The notes: generated from the letters alone by a model not told the origin. 49,492 nt of DNA from an uncultured Clostridia bacterium (GCA_947629785.1 CANRFB010000014.1:1-49492); one strand, 5' to 3'. Counted from the stretch's first letter, positions 1-8,941 are shown. Numbers and translations are program-made.

Positions 1-12
1 TATGGTGACTCT

Positions 13-45
13 GAGGGCAAGGCTTTCTTGCCCTCTTTTTTCTTT
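13..45 (+). terminator. Intrinsic terminator of an upstream gene
   Basis: A perfect 9-bp stem (13-21 with 27-35, sequence GAGGGCAAG and its complement) with a 5-nt loop is followed by a long T-rich run. It should end transcription of a + strand gene lying left of the window. Confidence 0.85.
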
Positions 46-149
46 TCTTTTTCTGCCTACTTTTATTTTACACTAAGTACAATATTGTCAAAAAATATAA
101 TTCAAAGTGTTCTTCACGTTAATTGTTAACAAATTGTAAAAAGTTTAAA

Positions 150-179
150 AACCGCTTGACTTTGACAAAGCAAGCGGTT
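150..179. promoter_or_regulatory. Inverted repeat across the promoter, candidate OhrR operator
   Basis: Perfect 9-bp arms (AACCGCTTG at 150-158 and its complement at 171-179) overlap the -35 hexamer and touch the -10. A repressor bound here would block RNA polymerase. The operon encodes an OhrR-type repressor, so autoregulation through this site is the simplest reading, but this is inference. Two weaker symmetric sites lie nearby: TTGTTAACAA at 123-132 and ATTG-N4-CAAT at 195-206. The latter resembles the AT-rich OhrR boxes of Bacillus more than the main repeat does. Confidence 0.55.
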
Positions 180-184
180 ATAAT
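156..184 (+). promoter_or_regulatory. SigA-type promoter of the peroxide operon
   Basis: TTGACT at 156-161 and a perfect TATAAT at 179-184 are separated by 17 bp. Transcription would start near 191 and give a leader of about 48 nt before the glutathione peroxidase start. The spacer is filled by an inverted repeat listed separately. Confidence 0.85.
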
Positions 185-238
185 AAGAACATAGATTGTG
201 CGCAATTAAATTTTACAAAATTAAAAGGAGAGGCTTTT

Positions 239-778
239 ATGAGCATTTATGATTTCATGATCAAAACACAGGACGGAAACAGCATACCCCTTGAAAATTA
301 CAAGGGACAGGTGCTTCTTATCGTAAATACCGCTACCGGCTGCGGTTTTACCCCGCAGTACAGCGAACTTCAGGACCTGTATGAACTTCACCAAAAAGAC
401 GGTCTGGAAATACTTGATTTCCCCTGCAATCAGTTCAACGAACAAGCCCCCGGCAGCGACGAGGAAATACACAGCTTCTGCACGGGACGTTACGGCATAA
501 CTTTCCCCCAGTTCTCAAAAATTGACGTAAACGGCGAGAACGCTTCTCCGCTCTATAAATATATTACCGAAAATACCACTTTCGGCGGATTCAGCGGTCC
601 TATGTCCCTGATACTGACGCCTATCGTTAAAAAGATGGATAAGGACTACAAAAATAACGGAAATATCAAATGGAATTTCACAAAAATTCTTGTTGACCGC
701 GAGGGAAATATTGTCGGACGTTTTGAACCTACAGAGTCAATGGATAAAGTAAAAGCAAAAGTCGAGGAGGTATTATAA
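239..778 (+). CDS. Glutathione peroxidase family thiol peroxidase
   Basis: Reduces hydroperoxides in the cytoplasm. In bacteria of this group the non-selenium family members usually act with thioredoxin rather than glutathione. The 179-residue length is normal for the family. Visible signatures are the peroxidatic Cys35 in TGCGFTPQY, the FPCNQFNEQAPG block carrying the tetrad Gln69, the WNFTK block with Trp and Asn, and Cys81 in the position of the resolving Cys of plant-type enzymes. The codon at the active site is an ordinary Cys codon, not UGA. The start follows AAAAGGAGAGG. It is the first gene of a four-gene operon ending in an OhrR-type regulator, and its stop overlaps the next start by one base. 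Confidence 0.93.
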   Translation: MSIYDFMIKTQDGNSIPLENYKGQVLLIVNTATGCGFTPQYSELQDLYELHQKDGLEILDFPCNQFNEQAPGSDEEIHSFCTGRYGITFPQFSKIDVNGENASPLYKYITENTTFGGFSGPMSLILTPIVKKMDKDYKNNGNIKWNFTKILVDREGNIVGRFEPTESMDKVKAKVEEVL

Positions 779-1044
779 TGTTCCATTACGACTATAAAAC
801 GGAAAATACCTGTTCCCAACTTATAAGCCTTGATCTTGACGGAAATATTGTTCATAACGTAACTTTTATGGGCGGCTGCAACGGGAATCTTAAAGCCATT
901 CCCCTGCTTATTGAGGGCTGGACGGTAGATCAGATCGAAGAAAAACTTTCCGGCGTTCTCTGCGGACGCAGACCCACTTCCTGCGCCGATCAGCTTGCAA
1001 AAGCGGTACGCGAAGCCTATAACGCGGAGCAGAAAGCTTCATAA
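778..1044 (+). CDS. TSCPD domain protein (TIGR03905 type)
   Basis: An 88-residue protein consisting only of a TSCPD domain. The name-giving motif reads TSCADQ here (Cys69), with three further cysteines at 12, 34 and 62. Related domains occur as C-terminal parts of class II ribonucleotide reductases. The free-standing version has no established function that I know of. Its start ATG overlaps the peroxidase stop (TAATG at 776-780), so the two are probably translationally coupled. Four cysteines in 88 residues and the peroxide operon suggest a metal-bound or redox-active role, which is inference. Confidence 0.82.
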   Translation: MFHYDYKTENTCSQLISLDLDGNIVHNVTFMGGCNGNLKAIPLLIEGWTVDQIEEKLSGVLCGRRPTSCADQLAKAVREAYNAEQKAS

Positions 1045-1067
1045 ATTTACAGAAAAGGAGCTATTTT

Positions 1068-1475
1068 ATGAAAATTGCAGTAAGATATTATTCCAGAGGC
1101 GGAAACACCAAAAAGATCGCGGAAGCAATTTCCGAAGCCGTAGGTGTGGAAGCAAAAACAGTATCGGAACCGCTGACCGAAGATGTGGATATTCTGTTTC
1201 TCGGCAGTGCCCCGTATGCTTTCAATGTAGATGATGAAGTTAAAAAATTCATCGGCAATATAAATGTGTCCGTTGGGAAAGTAATAAATTTCAGCACTTC
1301 CGCCGTTATAAGTTCTACCCGCAAATATGTGGAAAAACTGTTTGCGGAAAAGAATATTCCTGTTGCAAAAGAAGAATTTTCCTGCCGCGGCGCTTTTGCA
1401 ATGCTGCATAAAGGAAAGCCCGACGAAAACGACCTCAGAGCGGCAGCGGATTTTGCCAAAAAAATTATAGGATAA
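1068..1475 (+). CDS. Small flavodoxin-like protein
   Basis: A 135-residue cytoplasmic electron carrier or flavoprotein of the flavodoxin superfamily. The N-terminus (MKIAVRYYSRGGNTKKIAEAI) has the beta-strand followed by a Ser/Gly/Asn/Thr phosphate loop that binds FMN phosphate. SAPYAF near residue 50 fits the second FMN loop. The protein is slightly shorter than classic flavodoxins. It sits 23 bp after the TSCPD gene and 13 bp before the regulator, so it is in the same operon. It could supply electrons for peroxide detoxification. That is inferred from context only. Confidence 0.85.
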   Translation: MKIAVRYYSRGGNTKKIAEAISEAVGVEAKTVSEPLTEDVDILFLGSAPYAFNVDDEVKKFIGNINVSVGKVINFSTSAVISSTRKYVEKLFAEKNIPVAKEEFSCRGAFAMLHKGKPDENDLRAAADFAKKIIG

Positions 1476-1488
1476 GGGGGTAATTTAA

Positions 1489-1935
1489 TTGGGGGATAAA
1501 TACGAAGCGCTTAAACTGAAAAATCAGCTTTGCTTTCCGCTTTACGCCTGTTCAAAAGAAATAGTAAAGGCGTATAAACCATACTTAGATGAAATTGACC
1601 TCACATACACACAATATATTACAATGATGGTTATGTGGGAGCATAAAGAACTCCGCGTAAAAGATGTGGGAAAATATCTTTATCTTGATTCGGGAACGCT
1701 TACGCCGCTTCTGAAACGTCTTGAAGAAAAGGGTTATATAAAAAGACAGCGTTCACCGGAAGATGAACGCGACCTTATTGTTACCATAACCGAAAGCGGC
1801 GAGGCTCTCAGAAAAAAGGCAGTAAAAATTCCCGAAAAGCTCGGTGCCTGCGTTGATATTGATTCGGAAAAAGCGCAGGCTTTATACAGCATACTTTACG
1901 AAATAATCGGCAAACTTACCGATGCGGAAAAATAA
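1489..1935 (+). CDS. ohrR: OhrR-type MarR family peroxide sensor repressor
   Basis: A 148-residue winged-helix repressor. The N-terminal NQLCF places a cysteine at residue 15, the same position as the reactive sensor Cys15 of Bacillus subtilis OhrR. The wing region LYLDSGTLTPLLKRLEEKG and the RSPEDER segment are typical of OhrR. Oxidation of Cys15 by organic peroxides would release it from DNA. The start is TTG at 1489, preceded by AAGGGGG. Upstream ATGs in frame are absent. It closes the operon and probably represses it through the inverted repeat at 150-179. The usual partner Ohr is not seen, and a glutathione peroxidase family enzyme takes its place. Confidence 0.88.
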   Translation: MGDKYEALKLKNQLCFPLYACSKEIVKAYKPYLDEIDLTYTQYITMMVMWEHKELRVKDVGKYLYLDSGTLTPLLKRLEEKGYIKRQRSPEDERDLIVTITESGEALRKKAVKIPEKLGACVDIDSEKAQALYSILYEIIGKLTDAEK

Positions 1936-1936
1936 T

Positions 1937-2827
1937 TCACTCCGCAGGTTTTCTTACAATATCCGCAACATTCTGCAAAGAAATAAACGCGCCGCCGTCA
2001 ATATCCATTACAATATTTTTCAGTTTATTTATCTGAAATTGATTTACAATAAAATAAATAATTTGTTTTTCTTCTTTTGAATAACCGCCTGTTGCGTTTA
2101 CTATCGTACCCCCTGCTTTGAAATTTTCCGACAGTGCCGCAGAAATCTCTTTTGCCTTGGTCGTTACTATCATGGCGCACATTGCCCTGTCGAAACCTTC
2201 CACAATAAAATCTACCGTTTTTGAACCCACATAATATGTAACGATAGAATAAAGCGGCAGTATCCAGCTTTTTATAACAATTCCGCAGACAATATAAAGA
2301 AGCGTATTGAATATCATTACAAATGTTCCCAGTGAAATTCCTATTTTCTTTGCAAATATGACCGACAGCACATCAAGACCGTCTATTGCGCCGCCGAATC
2401 TTATTGTCATGCCGCTTCCTATTCCGGAAATAACGCCTCCGAAAACGGCGCATAAAAGCAGATCCGTTCCCGCCAATGGCGATACAAAATCAACATCTAT
2501 CGGCAGAACGTGCATTATCAGGAATGAAACAGCCGAATATACACAAATCGTAAACAGCGAATATACCGTAAAAGACATTCCCTGCTTTTTGAATCCGAAT
2601 AAAAATATCGGCACATTCAGAATTATCAGAAACAGCGAAAGAGAAAAGGTTGACGGAGTTGTCTGATCAAGCAGCATGGAAAGTCCAGAGATCCCGCTGT
2701 CATATAATTTTACCGGAAACAGAAATAACGACACACCAAATGCGTTTATAATTCCCGCGGCAGTTAAAATAAGAAAATTGACTAATTTCAATTCTTCAAA
2801 ATCTTTTTTGCGTATCTCAGGTTTCAT
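1937..2827 (-). CDS. YitT family membrane protein (DUF2179)
   Basis: A 296-residue protein with about five or six hydrophobic segments in the first 210 residues and a soluble C-terminal DUF2179 domain (about 215-290, with ATGGYSKEEKQIIYFIV). This is the standard YitT layout, with internal glycine-rich loops such as GGAIDGLDVLS. The substrate or role is not firmly known. The gene converges with the OhrR-type gene, leaving a single base between the two stops and no visible terminator. It has its own promoter. Confidence 0.88.
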   Translation of the reverse strand: MKPEIRKKDFEELKLVNFLILTAAGIINAFGVSLFLFPVKLYDSGISGLSMLLDQTTPSTFSLSLFLIILNVPIFLFGFKKQGMSFTVYSLFTICVYSAVSFLIMHVLPIDVDFVSPLAGTDLLLCAVFGGVISGIGSGMTIRFGGAIDGLDVLSVIFAKKIGISLGTFVMIFNTLLYIVCGIVIKSWILPLYSIVTYYVGSKTVDFIVEGFDRAMCAMIVTTKAKEISAALSENFKAGGTIVNATGGYSKEEKQIIYFIVNQFQINKLKNIVMDIDGGAFISLQNVADIVRKPAE

Positions 2828-2869
2828 ACCATAATTTGCCCCTTTTTAAAATTGCAGTTTACTTTTAAA

Positions 2870-2898
2870 ATTATAACACAAGCAAAAAATAATGTCAA
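2870..2898 (-). promoter_or_regulatory. Promoter of the YitT gene
   Basis: On the minus strand, TTGACA (complement of 2893-2898) and TATAAT (complement of 2870-2875) are separated by exactly 17 bp, a perfect consensus SigA promoter. Confidence 0.88.
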
Positions 2899-2911
2899 TA
2901 ATCCATTCCGA

Positions 2912-2954
2912 AAAATTATAAGGGCTGTGCAAAACGCATAGCCCTTATAATTTT
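2912..2954 (-). terminator. Terminator of lon
   Basis: A long stem pairs 2912-2930 with 2936-2954 with one mismatch and a 5-nt loop, flanked by A and T runs, so the minus-strand transcript ends in a U-tract. The lon stop codon (2953-2955) lies at the foot of the stem. Confidence 0.85.
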
Positions 2955-5352
2955 ATGAACTTACGGTATGTCTTTTGGAAATTTCATCACGGTGTTTAGG
3001 CTTGATATAACGCGGTTCTTTCTTTTCAAGAGCAACGTCCAGAACGTCCGTTATCTTTTCCGCATAAACAAAATTGATATTATCCTTTACAACACTGTCC
3101 ACTTCTTCAAGGTCGCTTTTGTTTCCGACGGGAATTACAACGGTTTTCATTCCCGCTTTGTAAGCCGCCATTGTCTTTTCTCTCAAACCGCCGATGGGAA
3201 GAACTTTTCCGTGAAGCGTTATTTCTCCCGTCATGGCAACATCATGCTTTACAGGAATGTTTGCCAGTGCGGAAACAAGCGCCGTTGTCATTGTAACGCC
3301 CGCCGACGGTCCGTCTTTGGGAGTTGCGCCTTCGGGGGCATGGATATGAATATCCTTTTCCTTGTAAAAATCTCCGGAAATTCCGTACTTGTCGGCAATA
3401 CTCCGCACATAGCTTACGGCAATCTTCGCGCTTTCTTTCATAACATCGCCCAGCGAACCGGTGGTTTCAATAACGCCTTTTCCGTCAAAAACCGAAGCTT
3501 CCAGCGGCATTATTACACCGCCCACGGAAGTCCATGCAAGACCGTTTACAATGCCGATCTCGTTCTTTTTTGCAAGATCGTCGTCAAGATATTTCTTTAC
3601 TCCTAAAAATTCCTCAATGTTGCGGCTTCCGATGCGAACGGACTTCTTTTCACCGTTTACTATGATTTTTGCGGCTTTTCTGCAAAGGCTTGCAATTTTT
3701 CTTTCAAGAGAACGCACTCCCGCTTCTCTTGTGTAATTGTCGATAATTATGTAAAGCGCGTCGTCGCTTATTTTCAGCATGGTTGACTTCAGACCGTTAG
3801 CTTTCAGCTGTTTCGGAACAAGATGTTCCTTGGCTATATGGAATTTTTCCTCACGGGTGTAACTGGTGAGTTCAATAACGTCCATACGGTCAAGAAGCGG
3901 CGAATCAATGGTCTGAGTCGTGTTTGCCGTAGTTACAAACAGTACATTACTGAGATCAAAGGGGATTTCGATATAATGATCGCGGAACGCACTGTTCTGT
4001 TCCGAATCCAGAACTTCCAGAAGTGCCGAGGACGGATCACCTCTCATGTCGTGGGTCATTTTGTCTATCTCATCAAGAAGTATCAGCGGATTTTTGCTGC
4101 CCGCAAGTTTCATAGCGTTTATAATACGTCCCGGCATAGCGCCCACATAAGTTTTCCTGTGTCCCCTGATGTCGGATTCGTCCCTTACGCCGCCGAGAGA
4201 GATCCTCTGATATTTCCGTCCCATAGCCCTTGCAATAGATTTTCCTATGGACGTTTTTCCCACTCCCGGAGGACCTACCAGACAGATTATCTGACCTTTT
4301 ATATCGGGTTTGAGTTCCCTTACCGCAATATTTTCGAGAATACGTTCCTTTACCTTGTCAAGACCGTAATGATCCTTGTCAAGGACTTCCTTTACTTTCT
4401 TAACGTCGGTTTTATCCTTTGTGGAAATATTCCACGGCAGTTCAAGAACGTTATCCAGATAATTCCTTATTACAAACGCGTCCTGAGAAGCGGAGGACAT
4501 TTTATTCAGCCTGTCAACCTCGCGGAACAGTTTCTCTTTGGATTCCTCATCAATGTCAAGCGCCTGTATCTTTTCGGAATACTCATCGTAGTCCTCCTGA
4601 TACTCATCTTCTTCACTTTCACCAAGCTGATTGGCAATAGCTTTCATCTGCGCTCTGAGGTAATATTCTTTCTGGGTGTTGTCAAGCTGCTGTCTTACCT
4701 TTTCCTGAATGTTACGCTCAATATCTATGACCTCCACTTCACGGGAGATCATTGCCAGCAGCATTCCGAGACGGGAAATGATATGGCTTTCCTCCAGAAG
4801 CATTTCCTTATCGTCCACTGCAAGCGGGATATTGAACACCAGCACATCAAACAGCTTGAACGGATCGGTCTCTTTCATTACCGAAGAAGTAAGTTCCTTG
4901 GGCATTCTCGGCATTACGGTCGCATACTGATAAAACGCCTGTTTTATCGCCCGCATTACCGCCTCGATCTCTATTTCGTCACTGCCTATGCGCTTTATTT
5001 CGGGGAATTCCCTTACATTTGCAACAAGATACGGTTCATATTGAAGTATATCAATAAGTTTAGCGCGGTATTTGCCCTCTGCAAGCACACGAAGAACATT
5101 GTCCGTACCTTTGAGCATCTGCCTTATTTCCGCAACAACGCCCACCTGATACAGGTCATTTATGTCCGGCTCGTCAAAGCAGTCGTCTCTCTGAGAAGTA
5201 ATGAATATCAGTTTATTGTCATTCATTGCCGCTCTCAACGCCGCCTCGGACGTTTCGCGGGTAACGTCAAAATGCACGACTACATTCGGGAAAATCACAA
5301 GTCCCCGTATAGCCAGAGCAGGCATTGTTATATCTTCAAGTTTAGTTTTCAT
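2953..5352 (-). CDS. lon: ATP-dependent protease La (Lon)
   Basis: Cytoplasmic AAA+ serine protease that degrades misfolded and regulatory proteins. Order of domains: N-terminal substrate-binding domain (about 1-300), AAA+ ATPase with Walker [10 protein letters not shown] and Walker [11 protein letters not shown], then the proteolytic domain with catalytic Ser in PKDGPSAG and the Lys in the later [11 protein letters not shown] block. The reading frame extends 26 codons further upstream, but I chose the ATG at 5352. It is preceded at good spacing by GGGAGG and gives the family N-terminus (LPALAIRGL-like). The result is 799 residues, normal for bacterial LonA. It is transcribed alone, downstream of clpX but with its own promoter. 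Confidence 0.95.
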   Translation of the reverse strand: MKTKLEDITMPALAIRGLVIFPNVVVHFDVTRETSEAALRAAMNDNKLIFITSQRDDCFDEPDINDLYQVGVVAEIRQMLKGTDNVLRVLAEGKYRAKLIDILQYEPYLVANVREFPEIKRIGSDEIEIEAVMRAIKQAFYQYATVMPRMPKELTSSVMKETDPFKLFDVLVFNIPLAVDDKEMLLEESHIISRLGMLLAMISREVEVIDIERNIQEKVRQQLDNTQKEYYLRAQMKAIANQLGESEEDEYQEDYDEYSEKIQALDIDEESKEKLFREVDRLNKMSSASQDAFVIRNYLDNVLELPWNISTKDKTDVKKVKEVLDKDHYGLDKVKERILENIAVRELKPDIKGQIICLVGPPGVGKTSIGKSIARAMGRKYQRISLGGVRDESDIRGHRKTYVGAMPGRIINAMKLAGSKNPLILLDEIDKMTHDMRGDPSSALLEVLDSEQNSAFRDHYIEIPFDLSNVLFVTTANTTQTIDSPLLDRMDVIELTSYTREEKFHIAKEHLVPKQLKANGLKSTMLKISDDALYIIIDNYTREAGVRSLERKIASLCRKAAKIIVNGEKKSVRIGSRNIEEFLGVKKYLDDDLAKKNEIGIVNGLAWTSVGGVIMPLEASVFDGKGVIETTGSLGDVMKESAKIAVSYVRSIADKYGISGDFYKEKDIHIHAPEGATPKDGPSAGVTMTTALVSALANIPVKHDVAMTGEITLHGKVLPIGGLREKTMAAYKAGMKTVVIPVGNKSDLEEVDSVVKDNINFVYAEKITDVLDVALEKKEPRYIKPKHRDEISKRHTVSS

Positions 5353-5363
5353 ACAAACCTCCC

Positions 5364-5380
5364 GATCGGATGCACCGATC
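5364..5380 (-). promoter_or_regulatory. Hairpin in the lon leader next to the ribosome binding site
   Basis: GATCGG and CCGATC form a perfect 6-bp stem with a 5-nt loop. On the mRNA the 3' arm directly abuts the GGGAGG Shine-Dalgarno sequence. It could modulate translation. No experimental analogue is known to me. Confidence 0.4.
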
Positions 5381-5401
5381 CTAATATATAATACTAAGTA
5401 T

Positions 5402-5430
5402 ATTATATAATAAAACTGTCTGTTTTGCAA
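5402..5430 (-). promoter_or_regulatory. Promoter of lon
   Basis: TTGCAA (5425-5430) and TATAAT (complement of 5402-5407) are spaced by 17 bp on the minus strand. The leader is about 45 nt. I see no CtsR heptads and no CIRCE element. Confidence 0.7.
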
Positions 5431-5531
5431 GTAACAATTTAAGAAAGTAAAATTAGATTATATCACCTATACGATTTTGCATAGGTAAAATACTGGAAAA
5501 TGCGTGGATATACGCAATTCCTGCATGAAAT

Positions 5532-5567
5532 AAAAATACGCTTCTTTTGAACAAAAAGCGTATTTTT
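5532..5567 (-). terminator. Terminator of the tig-clpP-clpX operon
   Basis: A perfect 12-bp stem (5532-5543 with 5556-5567) ends in a U-run on the minus-strand transcript, 20 bp past the clpX stop. Confidence 0.88.
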
Positions 5568-5588
5568 ATTTATTACCCCTGAGTGAAG

Positions 5589-6860
5589 TTATTTCTTTGC
5601 GGATTTTTTCTTGCCTGTTTTTATAAGCGGCTTGCTTTCACCGTTAACGCAGCTTTCGGTCACGGTAAGACCTACAACGTCAGCATTTGCGGGAAGTTCA
5701 AACATCGGCGCCTGAAGTATCTTCTCAACAATGGAACGCAGTCCCCGAGCGCCGGTGTTCTGTTCAATAGCCTTTTTGGCAATTGCCCTCAGTGCGGCTT
5801 CCTCAAATTCAAGTTCAATGCCGTCCAGTTCAAAAAGCCGTTTATACTGCTTTACCAAGGAATTCTTAGGCTTTACAAGAATTTCCACAAGTGAATCTTC
5901 ATCAAGTTCATCAAGAACGGCAATTACAGGCATTCTTCCCACAAATTCGGGAACCATTCCGTATTTTACAAAATCCTGATGTATAACGCCTTTATAAATG
6001 CCTTTGGATTTTTCGGCTTTTGTTTTAATGTCTGCCCCGAAGCCGAGTGAAGAAGATTCCGTTCGCTTCTGGATTACCCTGTCAAGACCGTCAAAAGCGC
6101 CGCCGCATATGAACAGAATATTCTTTGTGTCCATATGGATAAATTCCTGATTGGGGTGCTTTCTGCCGCCCTGCGGAGGAACGTTTGAAACCGTTCCCTC
6201 AACGATTTTCAGAAGCGCCTGCTGAACGCCCTCGCCGCTTACATCACGGGTTATGGAAGTATTCTCGGATTTTCTGGCAATTTTATCAATTTCATCAATA
6301 TAAATGATACCGCGTTCCGCTTCCTCAACGTTGAAATCCGCCGCCTGAAGCAGTCTTACAAGAACGTTTTCAACATCATCGCCAACGTATCCCGCTTCCG
6401 TAAGCGTTGTAGCGTCGGCAATTGCAAAAGGAACGTCCAGTATTTTTGCCAGAGTCTGCGCAAGTACGGTCTTTCCGACACCGGTAGGACCTACAAGAAT
6501 GACGTTGCTTTTCTGGAGTTCAACATCGTTGTCGTCCTCCTGCGTCATAATGCGTTTATAATGGTTATAAACCGCAACGGAAAGCGCCGTTTTTGCTTCT
6601 TCCTGACCAATAACATATTCGTCAAGTATCTTTTTTATTTCTGTAGGCTTTTTTATTTTAAGCGGACGAAGCGGGTCGCCGCTTCTGTTTGTCTGACTTC
6701 TTACGGGATTATACATAGGATTGCTTTTAACAAGCATTTCATAGCAATAAACTACACATTCATCACAAATATTGCTGGCTCCGGCAGAAAAAATATTCTG
6801 CACCCGTGTTTCCGGTTTTCCGCAAAAACTGCATCGCCTTAAAGAATCGTTTCCTGCCAT
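5589..6860 (-). CDS. clpX: ATP-dependent Clp protease ATP-binding subunit ClpX
   Basis: AAA+ unfoldase that feeds substrates to ClpP. The 423-residue protein has the N-terminal zinc-binding domain with Cys10, Cys13, Cys32 and Cys35, then Walker A GPTGVGKT, Walker [12 protein letters not shown], and the sensor and arginine finger region near GARGLRS. The LGF tripeptide in SSLGFGAD is the loop that docks on ClpP. The C-terminus is Lys-rich. The gene starts 17 bp after clpP and is the last gene of the tig-clpP-clpX operon. Confidence 0.96.
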   Translation of the reverse strand: MAGNDSLRRCSFCGKPETRVQNIFSAGASNICDECVVYCYEMLVKSNPMYNPVRSQTNRSGDPLRPLKIKKPTEIKKILDEYVIGQEEAKTALSVAVYNHYKRIMTQEDDNDVELQKSNVILVGPTGVGKTVLAQTLAKILDVPFAIADATTLTEAGYVGDDVENVLVRLLQAADFNVEEAERGIIYIDEIDKIARKSENTSITRDVSGEGVQQALLKIVEGTVSNVPPQGGRKHPNQEFIHMDTKNILFICGGAFDGLDRVIQKRTESSSLGFGADIKTKAEKSKGIYKGVIHQDFVKYGMVPEFVGRMPVIAVLDELDEDSLVEILVKPKNSLVKQYKRLFELDGIELEFEEAALRAIAKKAIEQNTGARGLRSIVEKILQAPMFELPANADVVGLTVTESCVNGESKPLIKTGKKKSAKK

Positions 6861-6877
6861 AACATCAAACTCCAGAC

Positions 6878-7465
6878 TTATCTATTAAAAATGACCTTGT
6901 CTACCAATCCGTAATCAGCCGCTTCCGCCGCGCTCATGAAGTTGTCCCGCTCTGTATCTTCGCGGATAACTTCAATAGGCTTTCCGGTATTCTGAGCAAG
7001 TATTCTGTTGAGGTTTTCACGAGTTCTCACCAGATGTTCGGCACGGATCTTAATATCGGTACACTGACCTGAAAGTCCGCCCGAGATCAGCGGCTGGTGT
7101 ATCATAATTTCCGAATTGGGAAGGGCAAGCCTTTTTCCCTTAGCGCCCGAAGAAAGCAGGAATGCTCCCATAGAAGCCGCCAGACCTATACAAATTGTGG
7201 AAACATCGCATTTTATATACTGCATGGTGTCATAAATTGCCATACCCGCAGTTACCGAACCGCCGGGGCTGTTTATATAAAGGCTTATATCCTTTTCGGG
7301 ATCCTGACTTTCAAGATACAGCAGCTGAGAAACAACAAGGCTTGCCGAAGTGTCATTGACTTCCTCCGAAAGCATAACTATCCTGTCCTCCAGCAGCATT
7401 GAAAAAATATCCTGAGAGCGTTCTCCTCTGCCTGTTTGTCTGACAACGTAAGGAACTAAACTCAT
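6878..7465 (-). CDS. clpP: ATP-dependent Clp protease proteolytic subunit ClpP
   Basis: Barrel-forming serine peptidase that works with ClpX. The chosen ATG at 7465 gives 195 residues starting [16 protein letters not shown], the usual N-terminus. A longer frame upstream would add 16 unrelated residues and has no ribosome site. GAGGG precedes the chosen start. The catalytic triad is visible as Ser98 (GLAASMGAF), His123 (IMIHQP) and Asp174 (DTERD). The leader between tig and clpP holds a possible pseudoknot, listed separately. Confidence 0.95.
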   Translation of the reverse strand: MSLVPYVVRQTGRGERSQDIFSMLLEDRIVMLSEEVNDTSASLVVSQLLYLESQDPEKDISLYINSPGGSVTAGMAIYDTMQYIKCDVSTICIGLAASMGAFLLSSGAKGKRLALPNSEIMIHQPLISGGLSGQCTDIKIRAEHLVRTRENLNRILAQNTGKPIEVIREDTERDNFMSAAEAADYGLVDKVIFNR

Positions 7466-7479
7466 AAAACCCTCATTTC

Positions 7480-7535
7480 TCCGCAGAAACGTCTTTAACA
7501 CCATACAAACCATCCTTCTGCGGAAAGATGGTTTG
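7480..7535 (-). promoter_or_regulatory. Candidate pseudoknot in the tig-clpP leader
   Basis: On the minus-strand RNA a perfect 9-bp stem (7527-7535 with 7506-7514) closes a 12-nt loop. Nine loop bases (7516-7524, UCCGCAGAA) are the exact complement of 7480-7488, which ends about five bases before the clpP Shine-Dalgarno. The two pairings together form an H-type pseudoknot. A separate reading is two mutually exclusive structures. Confidence 0.5.
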
Positions 7536-7557
7536 CGGCAAAAGTTATTTTATCCTA

Positions 7558-8841
7558 TCAGCCGTTTATCTTAGCTGAATCCTTAACTATCCTGCTTGCC
7601 TCGGCGACTCTGAGATCGCTCTTGACAGCCTTTATTCCTACGATGGATTTGATCCTTGCAACAGGCATCTTGTACTGTTCGGACATTCTCTTGATCTCGT
7701 CCTCCGCCTGCTCGTCTGTGACCTGAACATTTTCAAGATCGGCGATCTTTTCAAGCGCAAGCCTTACCTTGACCTGCTTCTGAGCCTGTTCTTCAAAAGT
7801 CTTGCGGAACGCGGGCATATCCATGTTGGTATACATAAGATATGTTTCCATATTAAGACCCTGCTGAGAAATTCTTATTTCAAAATCTCTTACCATTTCG
7901 TCGATCTTGTTCTCGAACATTATCTGAGGAATGTCAGCCTGAAGCTTGTCGATAAGCGCTTCAAATATCTTGTTTTCCGCTTCGGCGTCCGCCATCTGAA
8001 CAGCACGTTCTTCAAGCTTGGTTTTCATATCCTTTTTAAGTTCGTCAAGAGTGTCAAATTCGGTAGCGTCCTTAACGAACTCATCGTCCAGTTCGGGAAG
8101 TTCCTTGGTCTTGATCTCATTGAGTTTTACTTTGAATTCGCAGGGCTGACCCGCAAGTTCTTCCATCTGGTATTTTTCGGGGAATGTAACATTAACGGTA
8201 AATTCCTCGCCTGTTTTCTTGCCGACTACCTGCTCCTCAAATCCCGGAACGAAAGTGCCCGAACCCAGAGCAAGTTCGTAATTGCTGTCCTTTCCGCCCT
8301 CAAAAGGAACGCCGTCCTTGAAGCCCTCAAAGTCGATAACGGCAATATCTCCGTTTTCGGCAGCTCTGTCATCAACTGTAACAAGTCTGCCGTTTCTTTC
8401 TCTCAGGTTCTGAATTTGCTGATCAACGTCCTCGTCAGTAACAGCATTGACAGTTTTTTCAACTTCTATACCCTTATAATCGGAAATTTCAACTTCGGGC
8501 TTAACGGTAATAACTACCTTGAAAGTAACGCCCTCGTTTTTATTTATAGAAGTAACATTGATCTCGGGATTTGCCACAAGCTCGTAATCGGTTTCTTCAA
8601 TTGCGGGAGCAACATCGGTATTTACCAGAGCGTTTACAGCGTCCTCATAGAAAACATTCTCGCCGTAAAGCTGTTCGATCATCTTTCTGGGAGCTTTTCC
8701 CTTTCTGAAACCGTTGACATTTATTCTTCTGCGGGTTTTCATGTAGGTATCCTGAATGGCTTTTTCAAAGCCCTCCGCGTCAACCTTGATCTCAAGTTCA
8801 TACTTGGCATTTTCAATTTTATTTGTTGATACTAAACTCAT
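7558..8841 (-). CDS. tig: Trigger factor, ribosome-associated chaperone and prolyl isomerase
   Basis: Binds near the ribosome exit tunnel (via the GFRKGKAP signature, here NGFRKGKAPRKM around residue 44) and helps nascent chains fold. It has an N-terminal ribosome-binding domain, a central FKBP-type peptidyl-prolyl isomerase domain (about 150-245) and a helical C-terminal domain. The length of 427 residues is normal. Two starts are possible: TTG at 8847 lies only three bases after GGAGG, while ATG at 8841 has better spacing and gives MSLVSTNKIENAKYELEI. I chose the ATG. First gene of the tig-clpP-clpX operon. Confidence 0.94.
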   Translation of the reverse strand: MSLVSTNKIENAKYELEIKVDAEGFEKAIQDTYMKTRRRINVNGFRKGKAPRKMIEQLYGENVFYEDAVNALVNTDVAPAIEETDYELVANPEINVTSINKNEGVTFKVVITVKPEVEISDYKGIEVEKTVNAVTDEDVDQQIQNLRERNGRLVTVDDRAAENGDIAVIDFEGFKDGVPFEGGKDSNYELALGSGTFVPGFEEQVVGKKTGEEFTVNVTFPEKYQMEELAGQPCEFKVKLNEIKTKELPELDDEFVKDATEFDTLDELKKDMKTKLEERAVQMADAEAENKIFEALIDKLQADIPQIMFENKIDEMVRDFEIRISQQGLNMETYLMYTNMDMPAFRKTFEEQAQKQVKVRLALEKIADLENVQVTDEQAEDEIKRMSEQYKMPVARIKSIVGIKAVKSDLRVAEASRIVKDSAKING

Positions 8842-8879
8842 TTTCAACGTCCTCCATTTTTATAAGAAACATATTTATA

Positions 8880-8908
8880 ATTATACCATATTCCGAAAAA
8901 AATTACCA
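8880..8908 (-). promoter_or_regulatory. Promoter of tig-clpP-clpX
   Basis: TATAAT (complement of 8880-8885) is preceded by TG-N, an extended -10. The -35 candidate (TGGTAA) at 17 bp is poor, consistent with an extended -10 promoter. Confidence 0.6.
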
Positions 8909-8941
8909 TAGATAAAACTATATTTCGCCATTTTGTACAAT

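Noticed and set aside
63-101. Second promoter upstream of the peroxide operon
   Set aside because: A TATAAT at 96-101 has no -35 at 16-18 bp, and a minus-strand TTGACA at 86-91 has only a 15-bp spacer to a weak -10.
239-778. Selenocysteine in the glutathione peroxidase
   Set aside because: The active-site codon is TGC at residue 35, an ordinary cysteine.
3823-5391. 522-codon + strand frame opposite lon
   Set aside because: Long antisense shadow of a clear lon gene. Composition (Tyr, Phe, Ile, His-rich) is that of a reverse-complement frame and there is no ribosome site.
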